Origin: Flavobacteriaceae bacterium
GTDB lineage: Bacteria; Bacteroidota; Bacteroidia; Flavobacteriales; Flavobacteriaceae
Assembly (NCBI GenBank): GCA_021648755.1
Contig: JAKISG010000005.1
Span: 62,001 to 126,000 of the forward strand
Length of the DNA: 64,000 nucleotides
Direction: 5' to 3'
The notes below the pieces were generated by a model that was given only the letters and a program-made list of their open reading frames with translations, did not search any database and had not been told where the DNA came from. Below are positions 9,522-17,445 of this stretch, in pieces. Position numbers and translations under genes: made by a program. Within the stretch, counting starts at the first letter, position 1, and every line of letters begins with the position of its first letter.

Positions 9522-9707
9522 TTATTTAACTACCTCTTCTTTTTTATCATCTTCTTTAGAAGCGTTTTTAAATTCTTTAATCCCAGAACCTAAACCGCGC
9601 ATTAATTCTGGTATTTTTTTTCCACCAACTAATAATAATATTACGACTACAATTAGTATAACTTGTGGAGGACCAATCATTCCTAAAAAAATATTTTGTG
9701 CTATCAT
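9522..9707 (-). CDS. tatA: Sec-independent protein translocase subunit TatA/TatE
   Basis: 61 residues. A short N-terminal hydrophobic helix (about residues 8-28), the hinge G-G-K-K-I-P-E-L (about 28-35), and an amphipathic helix with G-L-G-S-G-I-K-E-F-K lead into an acidic, lysine-rich tail. This is the complete TatA pattern. TatA oligomers form the channel that moves folded proteins carrying twin-arginine signals across the inner membrane. tatC is not in the window. A consensus promoter lies 19 bases upstream, and the gene shares a terminator with the convergent SPFH gene. Confidence 0.93.
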   Translation of the reverse strand: MIAQNIFLGMIGPPQVILIVVVILLLVGGKKIPELMRGLGSGIKEFKNASKEDDKKEEVVK

Positions 9708-9726
9708 AATAAATGTATTTAGACTA

Positions 9727-9734
9727 CAAATATA
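9727..9734 (-). promoter_or_regulatory. Promoter -7 box TATATTTG of tatA
   Basis: Read on the minus strand this is TATATTTG, 19 bases before the tatA ATG at 9707. Confidence 0.6.
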
Positions 9735-9863
9735 GTTTAATTTATGAGTGATGTGTTATTAAAAATAATTTTTGTTGTTATTTTTAATTATAAACTCTTG
9801 CTCTCTCTTCTTTATTGTAATAATTTTATACTGAATAAATAATCTAATTACTAACACTTTAAA

Positions 9864-10904
9864 TCATAATTGCTGTAGTGTAAAAGAAAATATAGAGCCC
9901 TTACCAATTTCACTTTCAACAAAAACATCTTCATTATGTGCTTCAATAATGTGTTTTACAATAGAAAGTCCTAAACCTGACCCTCCTTGATTTCTAGACC
10001 TACTTTTGTCTGCTCTATAAAATCGCTCAAAAATTCTTAATTGGTTTTCTTTGGTTATACCTACACCATTATCTATTACCTGTACTATTACTTTATCTTT
10101 TTGATAAGCTTGAATACTCAGTTTTGTAAAGCCTTTATTTTTACTATAATTAATCGCATTAGAAATTAAATTTAAAAGTACTTGTTCTATCCTATCTCTA
10201 TCTGCTTTTACAAATATTTTACCTTCATACACTTTGTCAAAAAGTAAATTTATAGTTCTCTTTTTTGCCTTCATATCTAACAATTCAAAGACCTCTCTTA
10301 CTAGATCTAAAATATCAAAATGGGTGATTTTTAGATTTAAATCACCTGTTTCTAATTTAGAAATTAAATCTAAATCTTTTACAATATGATTTAAACGCTC
10401 TACACCATTATTTGCACGCTCTAAATATTTAAGTCTAATTTCTTTATCATTAATTGCACCCTCTAACAAAGTTAAAATATAGCCTTGTACCGTAAATAAA
10501 GGTGTTTTTAGCTCGTGTGAAATATTACCTAAAAATTCTTTTCTATAATTTTCTCTTTCAGTAAGTATTTCTATTTCTAATCGCTTATTTTCGGCAAATA
10601 GTTGTACATTTTTTGATAAAGTTTCCATATTAGAAGTTATGCTATTTTTAGCTAAATTTTCTATATCTAAAATAGAAACGTCTTTATAAATTTTCTGAAT
10701 TCTTTTATAAATAAATTTTTCAACTCTATACTGAATTAATAAGAAAGAAAAAATAATAAATATAAGTACAAAAAATAATAAATACCAATAACTAAAATTT
10801 TCATTTTTAAAAAGATAATTTGAAATTATTAAAATTAAAAAAACAAAAAAAGACAATGCAATTGAAGAATAAAATGCGAATTTATATGTCTTTCTATACT
10901 TCAT
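9864..10904 (-). CDS. Sensor histidine kinase (PhoR-like)
   Basis: 346 residues. Two membrane helices (about 10-31 and 39-58) are separated by only a few residues, so there is no sizeable periplasmic sensor. A linker (60-120) leads to the HisKA domain with H-E-L-K-T-P and phospho-acceptor His130. The HATPase domain has the N box with Asn249, the D-N-G (278-280), and the G box G-G-S-G-L-G-L (307-313). The lack of a periplasmic domain suggests it senses membrane or cytoplasmic state, or depends on a partner protein. The response-regulator gene lies 12 bases upstream in the same operon, so they form a cognate pair. The signal is unknown. Confidence 0.93.
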   Translation of the reverse strand: MKYRKTYKFAFYSSIALSFFVFLILIISNYLFKNENFSYWYLLFFVLIFIIFSFLLIQYRVEKFIYKRIQKIYKDVSILDIENLAKNSITSNMETLSKNVQLFAENKRLEIEILTERENYRKEFLGNISHELKTPLFTVQGYILTLLEGAINDKEIRLKYLERANNGVERLNHIVKDLDLISKLETGDLNLKITHFDILDLVREVFELLDMKAKKRTINLLFDKVYEGKIFVKADRDRIEQVLLNLISNAINYSKNKGFTKLSIQAYQKDKVIVQVIDNGVGITKENQLRIFERFYRADKSRSRNQGGSGLGLSIVKHIIEAHNEDVFVESEIGKGSIFSFTLQQL

Positions 10905-10916
10905 TCTATAATTAAC

Positions 10917-11606
10917 CTATTTTATAGTTTCAAATTTATAACCTACACCTTTAATAGTAATAAAATAATCATTTCCTATCTTTTTTCGTAATTTTCTAAT
11001 ATGTACATCTATAGTCCTGTCTCCTACAACGACCTCTGTCCCCCAAACATTATTCATTATATCTTGCCTTTTTACTACTTTATTAACATTAGATGCTAAA
11101 AAATATAATAATTCAAACTCTTTTCGAGGTAATATTATTCTTTTTTTGTCTTTTAAGACAAAGTAAGACTCTCTATCTATTACTAAATCACCAACATTTA
11201 ATAGACTTGTTATAGTCTCTTTTATTAAATATCGCCTTAATAGAGCCTTAACTTTACTGATTAATATTTTAGGCTTTACAGGCTTTGTTATATAATCATC
11301 AGCACCTGCTTCAAAACCTGCTATTTGCGAATAATCTTCACTTCTTGCAGTAAAAAAAGTAATAATAACATCTTGTAAACTATCAATTTCTCTAATTTTT
11401 GTACAGGTTTCAATACCATCTAATTCTGGCATCATAATATCTAATATAATTAAATGTGGTTTTATTTTAATAGCCTTTTGTATTGCTTTTTTGCCATTAA
11501 TAGCGGTGAAAACTTGAAATCCTTCATTTTTTAAATTGTAACTAACAATTTCTAAAATATCTAGTTCGTCATCTACTAATAGTATTTTAATATCTTCTTT
11601 TCTCAA
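10917..11606 (-). CDS. Response regulator, OmpR/PhoB type
   Basis: 229 residues. The receiver domain (about 5-120) has the acidic pair D12-D13, phospho-acceptor D56 (L-D-I-M-M-P), T86 and K108, so all the catalytic residues are present. The C-terminal winged-helix DNA-binding domain (about 135-228) carries R-T-I-D-V-H-I-R-K-L-R-K-K-I-G and V-G-Y-K-F, typical of the OmpR/PhoB class. The start appears to be TTG at 11606; there is no upstream ATG in frame and the receiver begins a few residues later. It is the first gene of the operon and is followed by its histidine kinase. A TAACTTTG promoter box lies 17 bases upstream. Confidence 0.93.
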   Translation of the reverse strand: MRKEDIKILLVDDELDILEIVSYNLKNEGFQVFTAINGKKAIQKAIKIKPHLIILDIMMPELDGIETCTKIREIDSLQDVIITFFTARSEDYSQIAGFEAGADDYITKPVKPKILISKVKALLRRYLIKETITSLLNVGDLVIDRESYFVLKDKKRIILPRKEFELLYFLASNVNKVVKRQDIMNNVWGTEVVVGDRTIDVHIRKLRKKIGNDYFITIKGVGYKFETIK

Positions 11607-11623
11607 TATCTTATTTCTTCTTA

Positions 11624-11631
11624 CAAAGTTA
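11624..11631 (-). promoter_or_regulatory. Promoter -7 box TAACTTTG of the two-component operon
   Basis: On the minus strand the box reads TAACTTTG and ends 17 bases before the TTG start at 11606. This placement supports the TTG as the true start. Confidence 0.55.
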
Positions 11632-11777
11632 ATTAATTCTAACGCAAAATATAGACAAATGTATTTTTATTGAGAAAATTTAGGCTTATATCAAAATATA
11701 GGTATATTCATTGCAAATAAGAATCAGAAAAAAGAGGAATTTAAAAGACCACAAAATATTGATTTAAATAATTTTTA

Positions 11778-13574
11778 TTAATCATTCAACTTTAAAACCG
11801 CCATAAATGCTTTTTGTGGTATTTCAACATTACCAACTAAACGCATACGTTTTTTTCCTTTTTTCTGTTTTTCTAACAATTTGCGTTTTCTTGAAATATC
11901 ACCGCCATAACATTTTGCAGTTACATCTTTGCGCAATGCTTTTATGGTTTCTCTTGCAATAATCTTTGCACCAATTGCTGCCTGAATTGGTATGTCAAAT
12001 TGTTGACGTGGAATCAATTGACGCAATTTTTCACACATTTTTCTACCAATATACTGTGCGTTTTCTGCGTGTATTAAAGCTGATAGTGCATCTACACTAT
12101 TGCCATTTAATAAAATATCTAATTTTACTAACTTTGAACTTCGCATGCCTATTGGTGAATAGTCAAATGAGGCATAGCCTTTAGAAACTGTTTTTAATCT
12201 ATCGTAGAAATCAAAAACTATTTCTGCCAAAGGCATATCAAAAGTCAATTCTACGCGCTCTGTGGTTAGATATGTTTGGTTGGTAATTAAACCTCTCTTT
12301 TCAATACACAAACCCATTACTTGACCAACAAAATCTGATTTTGTAATAATACTTGCCTTAATAAATGGTTCTTCTACACGTTCTAAACCTGAAGGGTCTG
12401 GCAAATCACTTGGGTTATTAACTAAAATTGCTATATCTGGTTGTTTTCTTGTAAAGGCATGATAAGAAACGTTTGGAACAGTTGTAATTACTGTCATTCC
12501 AAACTCACGTTCTAAACGTTCTTGAATGATTTCCATATGTAGCATACCTAAAAACCCGCATCGGAATCCAAAACCTAATGCTGCTGAACTTTCGGGTTGC
12601 CAAACTAAAGAAGCATCGTTTAATTGTAACTTTTCCATAGAGTTTCTTAACTCTTCAAAATCTTCTGTGTCTACAGGGTAAATCCCTGCAAAAACCATTG
12701 GTTTTACATCTTCAAAACCATCAATTTTTTCGGTTGTTGGGTTTAATACATCTGTAATTGTATCACCTACTTTTACTTCTCTTGCATCTTTAATTCCTGT
12801 AATTAAATAACCTACATCGCCTGTTGAAACTACTTTTTTTGGTGTTTGTGTTAAATGTAATGTACCCACTTCATCTGCAAAATATTCTTTATCTGTTGAT
12901 AAAAATTTCACTTTTTGTCCTTTTTTAATTTCTCCATTTACTACTTTAAAATAGGTTTCTATTCCTCTAAAAGTATTGTAAACAGAATCAAAAATTAATG
13001 CTTGTAATGGTGCATCTTTATCTCCTTTTGGGTGTGGTATTTTTTTAATAATTGCTTCTAAAATGTTTTCTACTCCAAACCCTGTTTTACCACTTGCATG
13101 AATAATCTCTTCTAAATCACAACCTAATAAATCTATAATATCGTCGCTAACTTCTTCTGGGCTAGCACTTGGTAAATCTATCTTATTTAAAACGGGTATA
13201 ATTTCTAAGTTATTTTCTAGAGCTAAATATAAATTAGAAATAGTCTGTGCTTGTATACTTTGTGCTGCATCAACAATTAACAATGCTCCTTCGCAAGCAG
13301 CAATTGATCTAGATACTTCGTAAGAAAAATCTACGTGACCTGGGGTATCTATTAAATTTAGAGTATAGTCTTCGCCTTTAAAAGTGTAGTTCATTTGAAT
13401 TGCACGTGATTTAATGGTAATGCCACGTTCACGCTCTAAATCCATATTATCTAAAAGTTGTGCTTTTGACTCTCTCTCAGTTACCGTATTTGTAAATCCT
13501 AATAACCTATCTGCCAAAGTGCTTTTGCCATGATCTATATGTGCAATAATGCAAAAATTTCTTATTTTCTTCAT
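11778..13574 (-). CDS. lepA: Elongation factor 4 (LepA)
   Basis: 598 residues from ATG 13574 (a second ATG six bases earlier is also possible; family members usually begin M-K-x-I-R-N-F). The GTPase domain has the P-loop A-H-I-D-H-G-K-S-T, the switch II motif D-T-P-G-H-V-D-F and N-K-I-D. Domains II, III and V of the EF-G type follow, and the LepA-specific C-terminal domain ends in a basic stretch R-K-R-K-L-L-E-K-Q-K. LepA is a ribosome-associated GTPase that aids translation and 30S assembly. It is transcribed alone, with its own promoter. Confidence 0.98.
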   Translation of the reverse strand: MKKIRNFCIIAHIDHGKSTLADRLLGFTNTVTERESKAQLLDNMDLERERGITIKSRAIQMNYTFKGEDYTLNLIDTPGHVDFSYEVSRSIAACEGALLIVDAAQSIQAQTISNLYLALENNLEIIPVLNKIDLPSASPEEVSDDIIDLLGCDLEEIIHASGKTGFGVENILEAIIKKIPHPKGDKDAPLQALIFDSVYNTFRGIETYFKVVNGEIKKGQKVKFLSTDKEYFADEVGTLHLTQTPKKVVSTGDVGYLITGIKDAREVKVGDTITDVLNPTTEKIDGFEDVKPMVFAGIYPVDTEDFEELRNSMEKLQLNDASLVWQPESSAALGFGFRCGFLGMLHMEIIQERLEREFGMTVITTVPNVSYHAFTRKQPDIAILVNNPSDLPDPSGLERVEEPFIKASIITKSDFVGQVMGLCIEKRGLITNQTYLTTERVELTFDMPLAEIVFDFYDRLKTVSKGYASFDYSPIGMRSSKLVKLDILLNGNSVDALSALIHAENAQYIGRKMCEKLRQLIPRQQFDIPIQAAIGAKIIARETIKALRKDVTAKCYGGDISRKRKLLEKQKKGKKRMRLVGNVEIPQKAFMAVLKLND

Positions 13575-13616
13575 GTTCATTTATAAGGGTGCAAGATAGT
13601 ATTATTTTTTTTCACG

Positions 13617-13635
13617 CAAAGTTAAAAAGCGCTTT
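13617..13635 (-). promoter_or_regulatory. lepA promoter with an adjoining palindrome
   Basis: The -7 box TAACTTTG (minus strand) is at 13617-13624, about 42 bases before the start. The perfect 10-base palindrome AAAGCGCTTT (13626-13635) sits directly upstream of it, in the -7 to -33 spacer, and could be an operator. That role is inference. Confidence 0.5.
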
Positions 13636-13743
13636 GTAATAGTTTGTCTTTTAGAGCACCTCTAAAAAACAAAAGGCTAAAAACTAAAAAACAAATTAAT
13701 CCTAAATTTAATATAAAATATGGTTTTTTTCAAACGTACCGTT

Positions 13744-13788
13744 TTTTTATAAAAAAATCTTATGTAGGGGTGATTTTTATAAAAAAAT
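13744..13788. repeat. 15-base direct repeat between lepA and the TPM gene
   Basis: TTTTTATAAAAAAAT occurs at 13744-13758 and again at 13774-13788, exactly 30 bases apart. Each copy is itself nearly palindromic. The 250-base gap 13581-13831 otherwise holds only the lepA promoter. The repeat may be a weak terminator of the minus-strand TPM gene, or simply AT-rich drift. Confidence 0.4.
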
Positions 13789-13831
13789 GTTAAAATTTCA
13801 TCTTATAATTTAGTAAATTATAAATAGGGTT

Positions 13832-14272
13832 TTAAATGCCTTTAGAAACTGTATTTGGTAATTCGTTAATCGTATTTTTAGCATAAGGAAAATAGGCTTT
13901 TAATTGTTTGCCTGCTTCATTAATACCTTGTATTAAACCATGCACAAAATTATTCTTTTTAAATTCGGCTAGAACGATATCTTTTGTACTATCCCAAAAA
14001 TCTGTTGGTACTTTTTGATGGATTCCTTTATCTCCAAAAATGGCAAATTTTTTATCCTTAATATCAAGATAAAACAAGACTCCATTTCGGGCTTTAGTCT
14101 CGTCCATTTTTAAATAATAAAAAACTTCTTTTGCTCTATCTAAGGTTTTTTTTGTGGTAGATTTTTCTATATGTACGCGAATTTCTCCAGAAGTATTTTT
14201 TTCAGCATTAAGAATAGCATTAATAACTTGTTGTTCTTGTTGTTGTGTTAAAAAATTTGCTGCTTTAGACAT
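13832..14272 (-). CDS. TPM domain protein (YgcG/Psb32-like)
   Basis: 146 residues, no signal peptide. It holds one TPM domain: the S-G-E-I-R-V-H-I core near residue 27-34, R-N-G-V-L-F-Y-L near 62-69, and a D-K-G-I-H pattern near 80. The domain is named for TLP18.3, Psb32 and MOLO-1 and has reported phosphatase or membrane-protein quality-control roles. In flavobacteria the LemA gene is often followed by two TPM genes, a cytosolic one like this and a secreted YgcG. Here only one is present. It lies 54 bases after lemA in the same operon. Confidence 0.85.
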   Translation of the reverse strand: MSKAANFLTQQQEQQVINAILNAEKNTSGEIRVHIEKSTTKKTLDRAKEVFYYLKMDETKARNGVLFYLDIKDKKFAIFGDKGIHQKVPTDFWDSTKDIVLAEFKKNNFVHGLIQGINEAGKQLKAYFPYAKNTINELPNTVSKGI

Positions 14273-14326
14273 TGAGGTGCTTATTTTATAAGTTTTATTT
14301 TGTAATAAGCAAAATATTCAAAAAGA

Positions 14327-14917
14327 TTAAAATTCTACTTTAGGTGTTTTTTCACTACCAGAATCTGATTTAAAATAAGTCATATCTCCTAAATTAAACC
14401 ATTTTGCAAAAATAAAATTAGGAAATTTTTTAAGTAGTTTGTTATAAGGTTTTACTTTATCATTAAAACGGTTACGTTCAACATTAATTCTATTCTCGGT
14501 TCCTTCTAATTGACTTTGTAATTCTAAAAAATTCTGATTTGCTTTTAAATCTGGATATTTTTCAACTACTACCATTAATTTACTTAGGGCTCCTGATAAG
14601 CCACTTTGTGATTTTTGAAAAGCGGCCATTTTTTCTGGAGTCAAATCTCCTGCATTTATGGTTGTTTTAGTCGCCTCTGCCCTTGCTTTTATTACGCCTT
14701 CTAAAGTTTCTTTTTCATGTGTTGCATAACCTTTTACAGTACTAACAATGTTAGGTATTAAGTCTGCTCTACGTTGATAAGAACTTTCGACATTTGCCCA
14801 TTGCCCTGTTGCTTCTTCTTTTAAAGTAATAGCGTTATTATAAAATCCTGATCCTTTGCTATATGCCCAAAAAGCAATTAAAGCAATAATTATTAAAGGT
14901 AACAACCATTTTTTCAT
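14327..14917 (-). CDS. lemA: LemA family protein
   Basis: 196 residues. One N-terminal membrane helix (about 4-20) is followed by a long alpha-helical domain with the family motif R-R-A-D-L-I-P-N-I-V (about 49-58), the N-R-x-N-V-E-R-N-R-F-N block and P-Y-N-K-L-L-K-K-F-P. LemA proteins are anchored in the inner membrane with the helical bundle outside; their biochemical role is not known. The gene lies between merR (19 bases upstream) and the TPM gene, the usual flavobacterial order. Confidence 0.93.
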   Translation of the reverse strand: MKKWLLPLIIIALIAFWAYSKGSGFYNNAITLKEEATGQWANVESSYQRRADLIPNIVSTVKGYATHEKETLEGVIKARAEATKTTINAGDLTPEKMAAFQKSQSGLSGALSKLMVVVEKYPDLKANQNFLELQSQLEGTENRINVERNRFNDKVKPYNKLLKKFPNFIFAKWFNLGDMTYFKSDSGSEKTPKVEF

Positions 14918-14936
14918 ATTTGTGAATTTTAGTGAT

Positions 14937-15266
14937 TTATAATTGGTTTTTAAAATTTATTAGTTCAGATTTTATACTTTCTAATCTTGTAATAATCTCG
15001 TGATTATTTTTTATTACTTCTGGTTTTTCTTTTAATTTCTTTTTTGCACCTTCTAAAGTAAATCCTTTTTCTTTTACTAAATGGTAAATCAGTTGCAAGT
15101 TTTTAATATCTTCTGATCTAAATAATCGGTTTCCTTTTTTGTTTTTTTTAGGTTTAATTAAAGTAAATTCTTTTTCCCAAAATCGTATTAATGAAGTGTT
15201 AACGCCAAATGCTTTGGCAACTTCTCCTATTTTGTAATATTGTTTATTTCCTAAATCTATATGCAT
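14937..15266 (-). CDS. MerR family transcriptional regulator
   Basis: 109 residues. The N-terminal winged-helix domain has the MerR pattern Y-Y-K-I-G-E-V-A-K-A-F-G-V...I-R-F-W-E-K-E-F (about 10-35) and G-N-R-L-F-R-S-E-D-I (about 45-54), then a helix that would form the dimer coiled coil. It lacks an effector-binding domain, as is common for the short MerR next to lemA in flavobacteria. It is the first gene of the merR-lemA-TPM operon, so it may regulate the cluster. In related genomes an M23 peptidase gene often precedes it; none is seen in the 488 bases upstream. Confidence 0.9.
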   Translation of the reverse strand: MHIDLGNKQYYKIGEVAKAFGVNTSLIRFWEKEFTLIKPKKNKKGNRLFRSEDIKNLQLIYHLVKEKGFTLEGAKKKLKEKPEVIKNNHEIITRLESIKSELINFKNQL

Positions 15267-15275
15267 ATAATCATT

Positions 15276-15305
15276 GATTTTTAGATTTTGATTTTAGATT
15301 TTTTT
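15276..15305. repeat. Near-tandem repeat in the merR leader
   Basis: GATTTTTAGATTTT (15276-15289) is directly followed by GATTTTAGATTTTTTT (15290-15305). The pair lies between the predicted transcription start of the merR operon and its ATG. It might be an operator for autoregulation or a slippage-made duplication. Confidence 0.45.
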
Positions 15306-15330
15306 ATTTAAAGACCAAAAAATTTAGTTA

Positions 15331-15338
15331 CAAAGTTA
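15331..15338 (-). promoter_or_regulatory. Promoter -7 box TAACTTTG of the merR-lemA-TPM operon
   Basis: On the minus strand the box reads TAACTTTG, 64 bases before the merR ATG. This leaves an unusually long leader of nearly 60 bases that contains the near-tandem repeat at 15276-15305. Confidence 0.5.
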
Positions 15339-15754
15339 GTAAATTAATTTTTTAAAAGTTTAAATCATTTTAAATAAATAAAAAATTTTTCTTAAAATTG
15401 TAATTTGTTTTTAAAAAAATAGTTAGAAAATTCTTTTTTAAAAACTGTAACATGTTGTAAATTAAAATCTTAAAAATAACAACTACTTCTAAATCATCTA
15501 TAAAACTTTATACTTTGTACAAGGTAAAAAAAACGAAGCAAAATATACTAGTGTATTTAATAAAGTAATAGTTTTTAACTATTTTTTTAAGACTAATAAA
15601 ATCATCATTACTTTATCGAAAGAAAGTTCATTAATTTTTTAACAGGGCAAAAAGTAGGTCTAACTTATTATGGTATATTTTATATTGATTTTATATTGCC
15701 TTATATTTTAGTATACAATTAAATTAGTTTACTTTAGCTCATTAATAATTATAA
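15339..15754. other. Gene-free stretch with nested inverted repeats
   Basis: No reading frame with coding character is seen on either strand. The stretch is very AT-rich. It contains an inverted repeat ATAAAGTAAT (15560-15569) / ATTACTTTAT (15607-15616), and between and overlapping them a smaller hairpin ATAGTT-TTT-AACTAT (15568-15582). It also holds the 13-mer AATAGTTAGAAAA (15418-15430), which recurs in the dapA-bamD gap at 17266-17278. It probably holds the promoter for the DUF6913 gene, but no TAnnTTTG box lies close to that start. A small RNA is possible but not shown. Confidence 0.45.
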
Positions 15755-16282
15755 ATGAGTTTATCTGGCATTAAATTAAAAGCAATAATTAAGAAAACGG
15801 AAAAACTTTTAAAAAGAAGAAATGAAGAAAATGCTCTTGAAGTTTCTTCTAGAGTAAATACTGTTGGCATAATTGTAGATGAAGGCTCTAAATTTAACTT
15901 TGAATCTCTTAAGGAATTACAAAAAAATATAGCTTCTGACTCTACAAATTTCCATGTTTTAACCTGTAAAAATACAACCGATAATTACAACGAGTTTAGA
16001 GGCGTATCGTTTAATGAAAAAGATTTTTCTTGGAACGGCACATTAAAATCAAAAGAAGTAAATTTTTTTTTAGAATCTAATTTTGATATGTTAATTGATT
16101 ATACAAAATCTGCAACAATATATAAAAAATATTTAGTTGCAAAATCAAATGCAAAATTTAAAGTTGGTTATGCAGCTATTGATAATCGTCTTTTTGATTT
16201 TATGATTGCAGTAGAAAATGAAAAAATTAGTCAGTTTAATAAAGAACTTATTAAATATCTAAAAATTTTAAATAAAATTTAA
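15755..16282 (+). CDS. DUF6913-type conserved hypothetical protein
   Basis: 175 residues, no signal peptide and no membrane segment, so probably cytosolic. It starts with a basic helix and then alternates strands and helices (V-G-I-I-V-D-E-G near 33-40; the F-F-L-E-S-N-F-D-M-L-I-D-Y motif near 104-116). I recognise it as the DUF6913 family of flavobacteria from its sequence character and from its place directly before dapA (2-base gap). No catalytic motif is evident. The near-overlap with dapA suggests translational coupling and a role tied to lysine/diaminopimelate synthesis or to the cell envelope, but that is inference. Confidence 0.72.
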   Translation: MSLSGIKLKAIIKKTEKLLKRRNEENALEVSSRVNTVGIIVDEGSKFNFESLKELQKNIASDSTNFHVLTCKNTTDNYNEFRGVSFNEKDFSWNGTLKSKEVNFFLESNFDMLIDYTKSATIYKKYLVAKSNAKFKVGYAAIDNRLFDFMIAVENEKISQFNKELIKYLKILNKI

Positions 16283-16284
16283 TT

Positions 16285-17151
16285 ATGAAACAGTTAATAG
16301 GTACAGGAGTTGCGTTAGTTACACCATTTACAAGCAAAGGTGCAATTGACTATATTGCTTTAGAAAAACTAGTTAATTTTCAAATTGATAATGCTGTTAA
16401 TTATCTTGTATTATTAGGAACAACTGGTGAGCCAGCAACACTTACAAATGATGAAAAGAAAAGTGTAATTGCTAAAATAATTGAAGTAAACAACGAACGT
16501 TTACCTCTAGTTTTAGGAATTGGAGGAAATTCAACTCAACAGGTTATTAACGAAATCAAAACGACTAATTTAGAGGCTTTTTGCGCTATACTATCCGTTT
16601 CTCCATATTACAATAAACCAACTCAAGAAGGTATTTATCAGCACTTTAAGGCAATTGCAAATGCAACAAATAAAGCAATTATTGTTTACAATGTACCACA
16701 CAGAACAGGTAAAAATGTAGCGCCTGAAACCATAATTCGTTTAGCCAATGATTGTAAAAATATTGTTGCTGTAAAAGATGCTGCTAGTGCTATTTTACAA
16801 ACTTTTGAATTACTAAAAAACAAACCAAATGATTTTCATATAATCTCTGGTGATGATGCTTTGGGTTTAACGTCTGTTTTAGCGGGTGGTTCTGGTGTAA
16901 TTAGTGTTATTGGTCAAGCAATGCCAAATGAATTTACCAAAATGATTAGTTACGGATTGCAAAAAGAAACTAAAAAAGCATTTGACATTCATTATGAATT
17001 AATGCCACTAACCGATTTAATCTTTAGAGAAGGTAATCCTGCTGGTGTTAAATGTATTTTAAACCATAAGGATATTATGGAGGCTAATGTTCGTTTGCCT
17101 TTGGTTATGGCTTCTGATGAATTAAAAAGGCTTATTGCCAGCGAATTATAA
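16285..17151 (+). CDS. dapA: 4-hydroxy-tetrahydrodipicolinate synthase
   Basis: 288 residues, a complete TIM-barrel of the DapA family. It condenses pyruvate with aspartate semialdehyde, the first committed step to meso-diaminopimelate and lysine. Visible residues: G-T-T-G-E (45-49), catalytic Tyr135 in Y-N-V-P-H-R-T-G, and the Schiff-base Lys164 in V-K-D-A-A. The R in P-H-R-T-G binds the substrate carboxylate. It is cotranscribed with the DUF6913 gene. Confidence 0.97.
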   Translation: MKQLIGTGVALVTPFTSKGAIDYIALEKLVNFQIDNAVNYLVLLGTTGEPATLTNDEKKSVIAKIIEVNNERLPLVLGIGGNSTQQVINEIKTTNLEAFCAILSVSPYYNKPTQEGIYQHFKAIANATNKAIIVYNVPHRTGKNVAPETIIRLANDCKNIVAVKDAASAILQTFELLKNKPNDFHIISGDDALGLTSVLAGGSGVISVIGQAMPNEFTKMISYGLQKETKKAFDIHYELMPLTDLIFREGNPAGVKCILNHKDIMEANVRLPLVMASDELKRLIASEL

Positions 17152-17201
17152 TTTTTCTTTGAATTAATTTCTAGTATATTTTCTTCATTTCTGTAAACTT
17201 A

Positions 17202-17209
17202 TACTTTTG
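17202..17209 (+). promoter_or_regulatory. Promoter-like box TACTTTTG in the dapA-bamD gap
   Basis: A perfect TAnnTTTG box 236 bases before bamD. About 25 bases downstream lies the strong hairpin 17235-17278. Together they could produce a short untranslated RNA, though the box may be chance in AT-rich DNA. Confidence 0.3.
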
Positions 17210-17234
17210 TTTTTAAAAAAAAATTAACACCTTA

Positions 17235-17278
17235 TTTTCTAACTATTATATTTTTAAAAACTCTAAATAGTTAGAAAA
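17235..17278. terminator. 13-bp-stem inverted repeat after dapA
   Basis: TTTTCTAACTATT (17235-17247) pairs perfectly with AATAGTTAGAAAA (17266-17278) around an 18-base loop. It lies 83 bases after dapA and may end the dapA transcript, but the stem is AT-rich and there is no T run after it, so another RNA or regulatory role is possible. Confidence 0.45.
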
Positions 17279-17395
17279 ACTGAAAACACAAGCAACGAAA
17301 TTATTATCGAATATGAAAAAGTGTGAGTTTACCTGACACCCAACATTTAACAAACATTTAGCACTAAAAAAACCTCATAATTTCTAGCGTCAAAT

Positions 17396-17441
17396 TACTT
17401 TTGTTTTTTATACCGTGTTTCATATAATAATAGTACTTTTG
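17396..17441 (+). promoter_or_regulatory. Two promoter -7 boxes before bamD
   Basis: TACTTTTG occurs twice, at 17396-17403 and 17434-17441. The first would give a leader of about 35 bases. The second ends only four bases before the ATG at 17446, so a transcript from it would be leaderless or nearly so. Confidence 0.55.
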
Positions 17442-17445
17442 CAAG

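Noticed and set aside
15267..17445. tRNA genes in the longer intergenic gaps
   Set aside because: All gaps are extremely AT-rich and none shows cloverleaf arms or the T-loop consensus.
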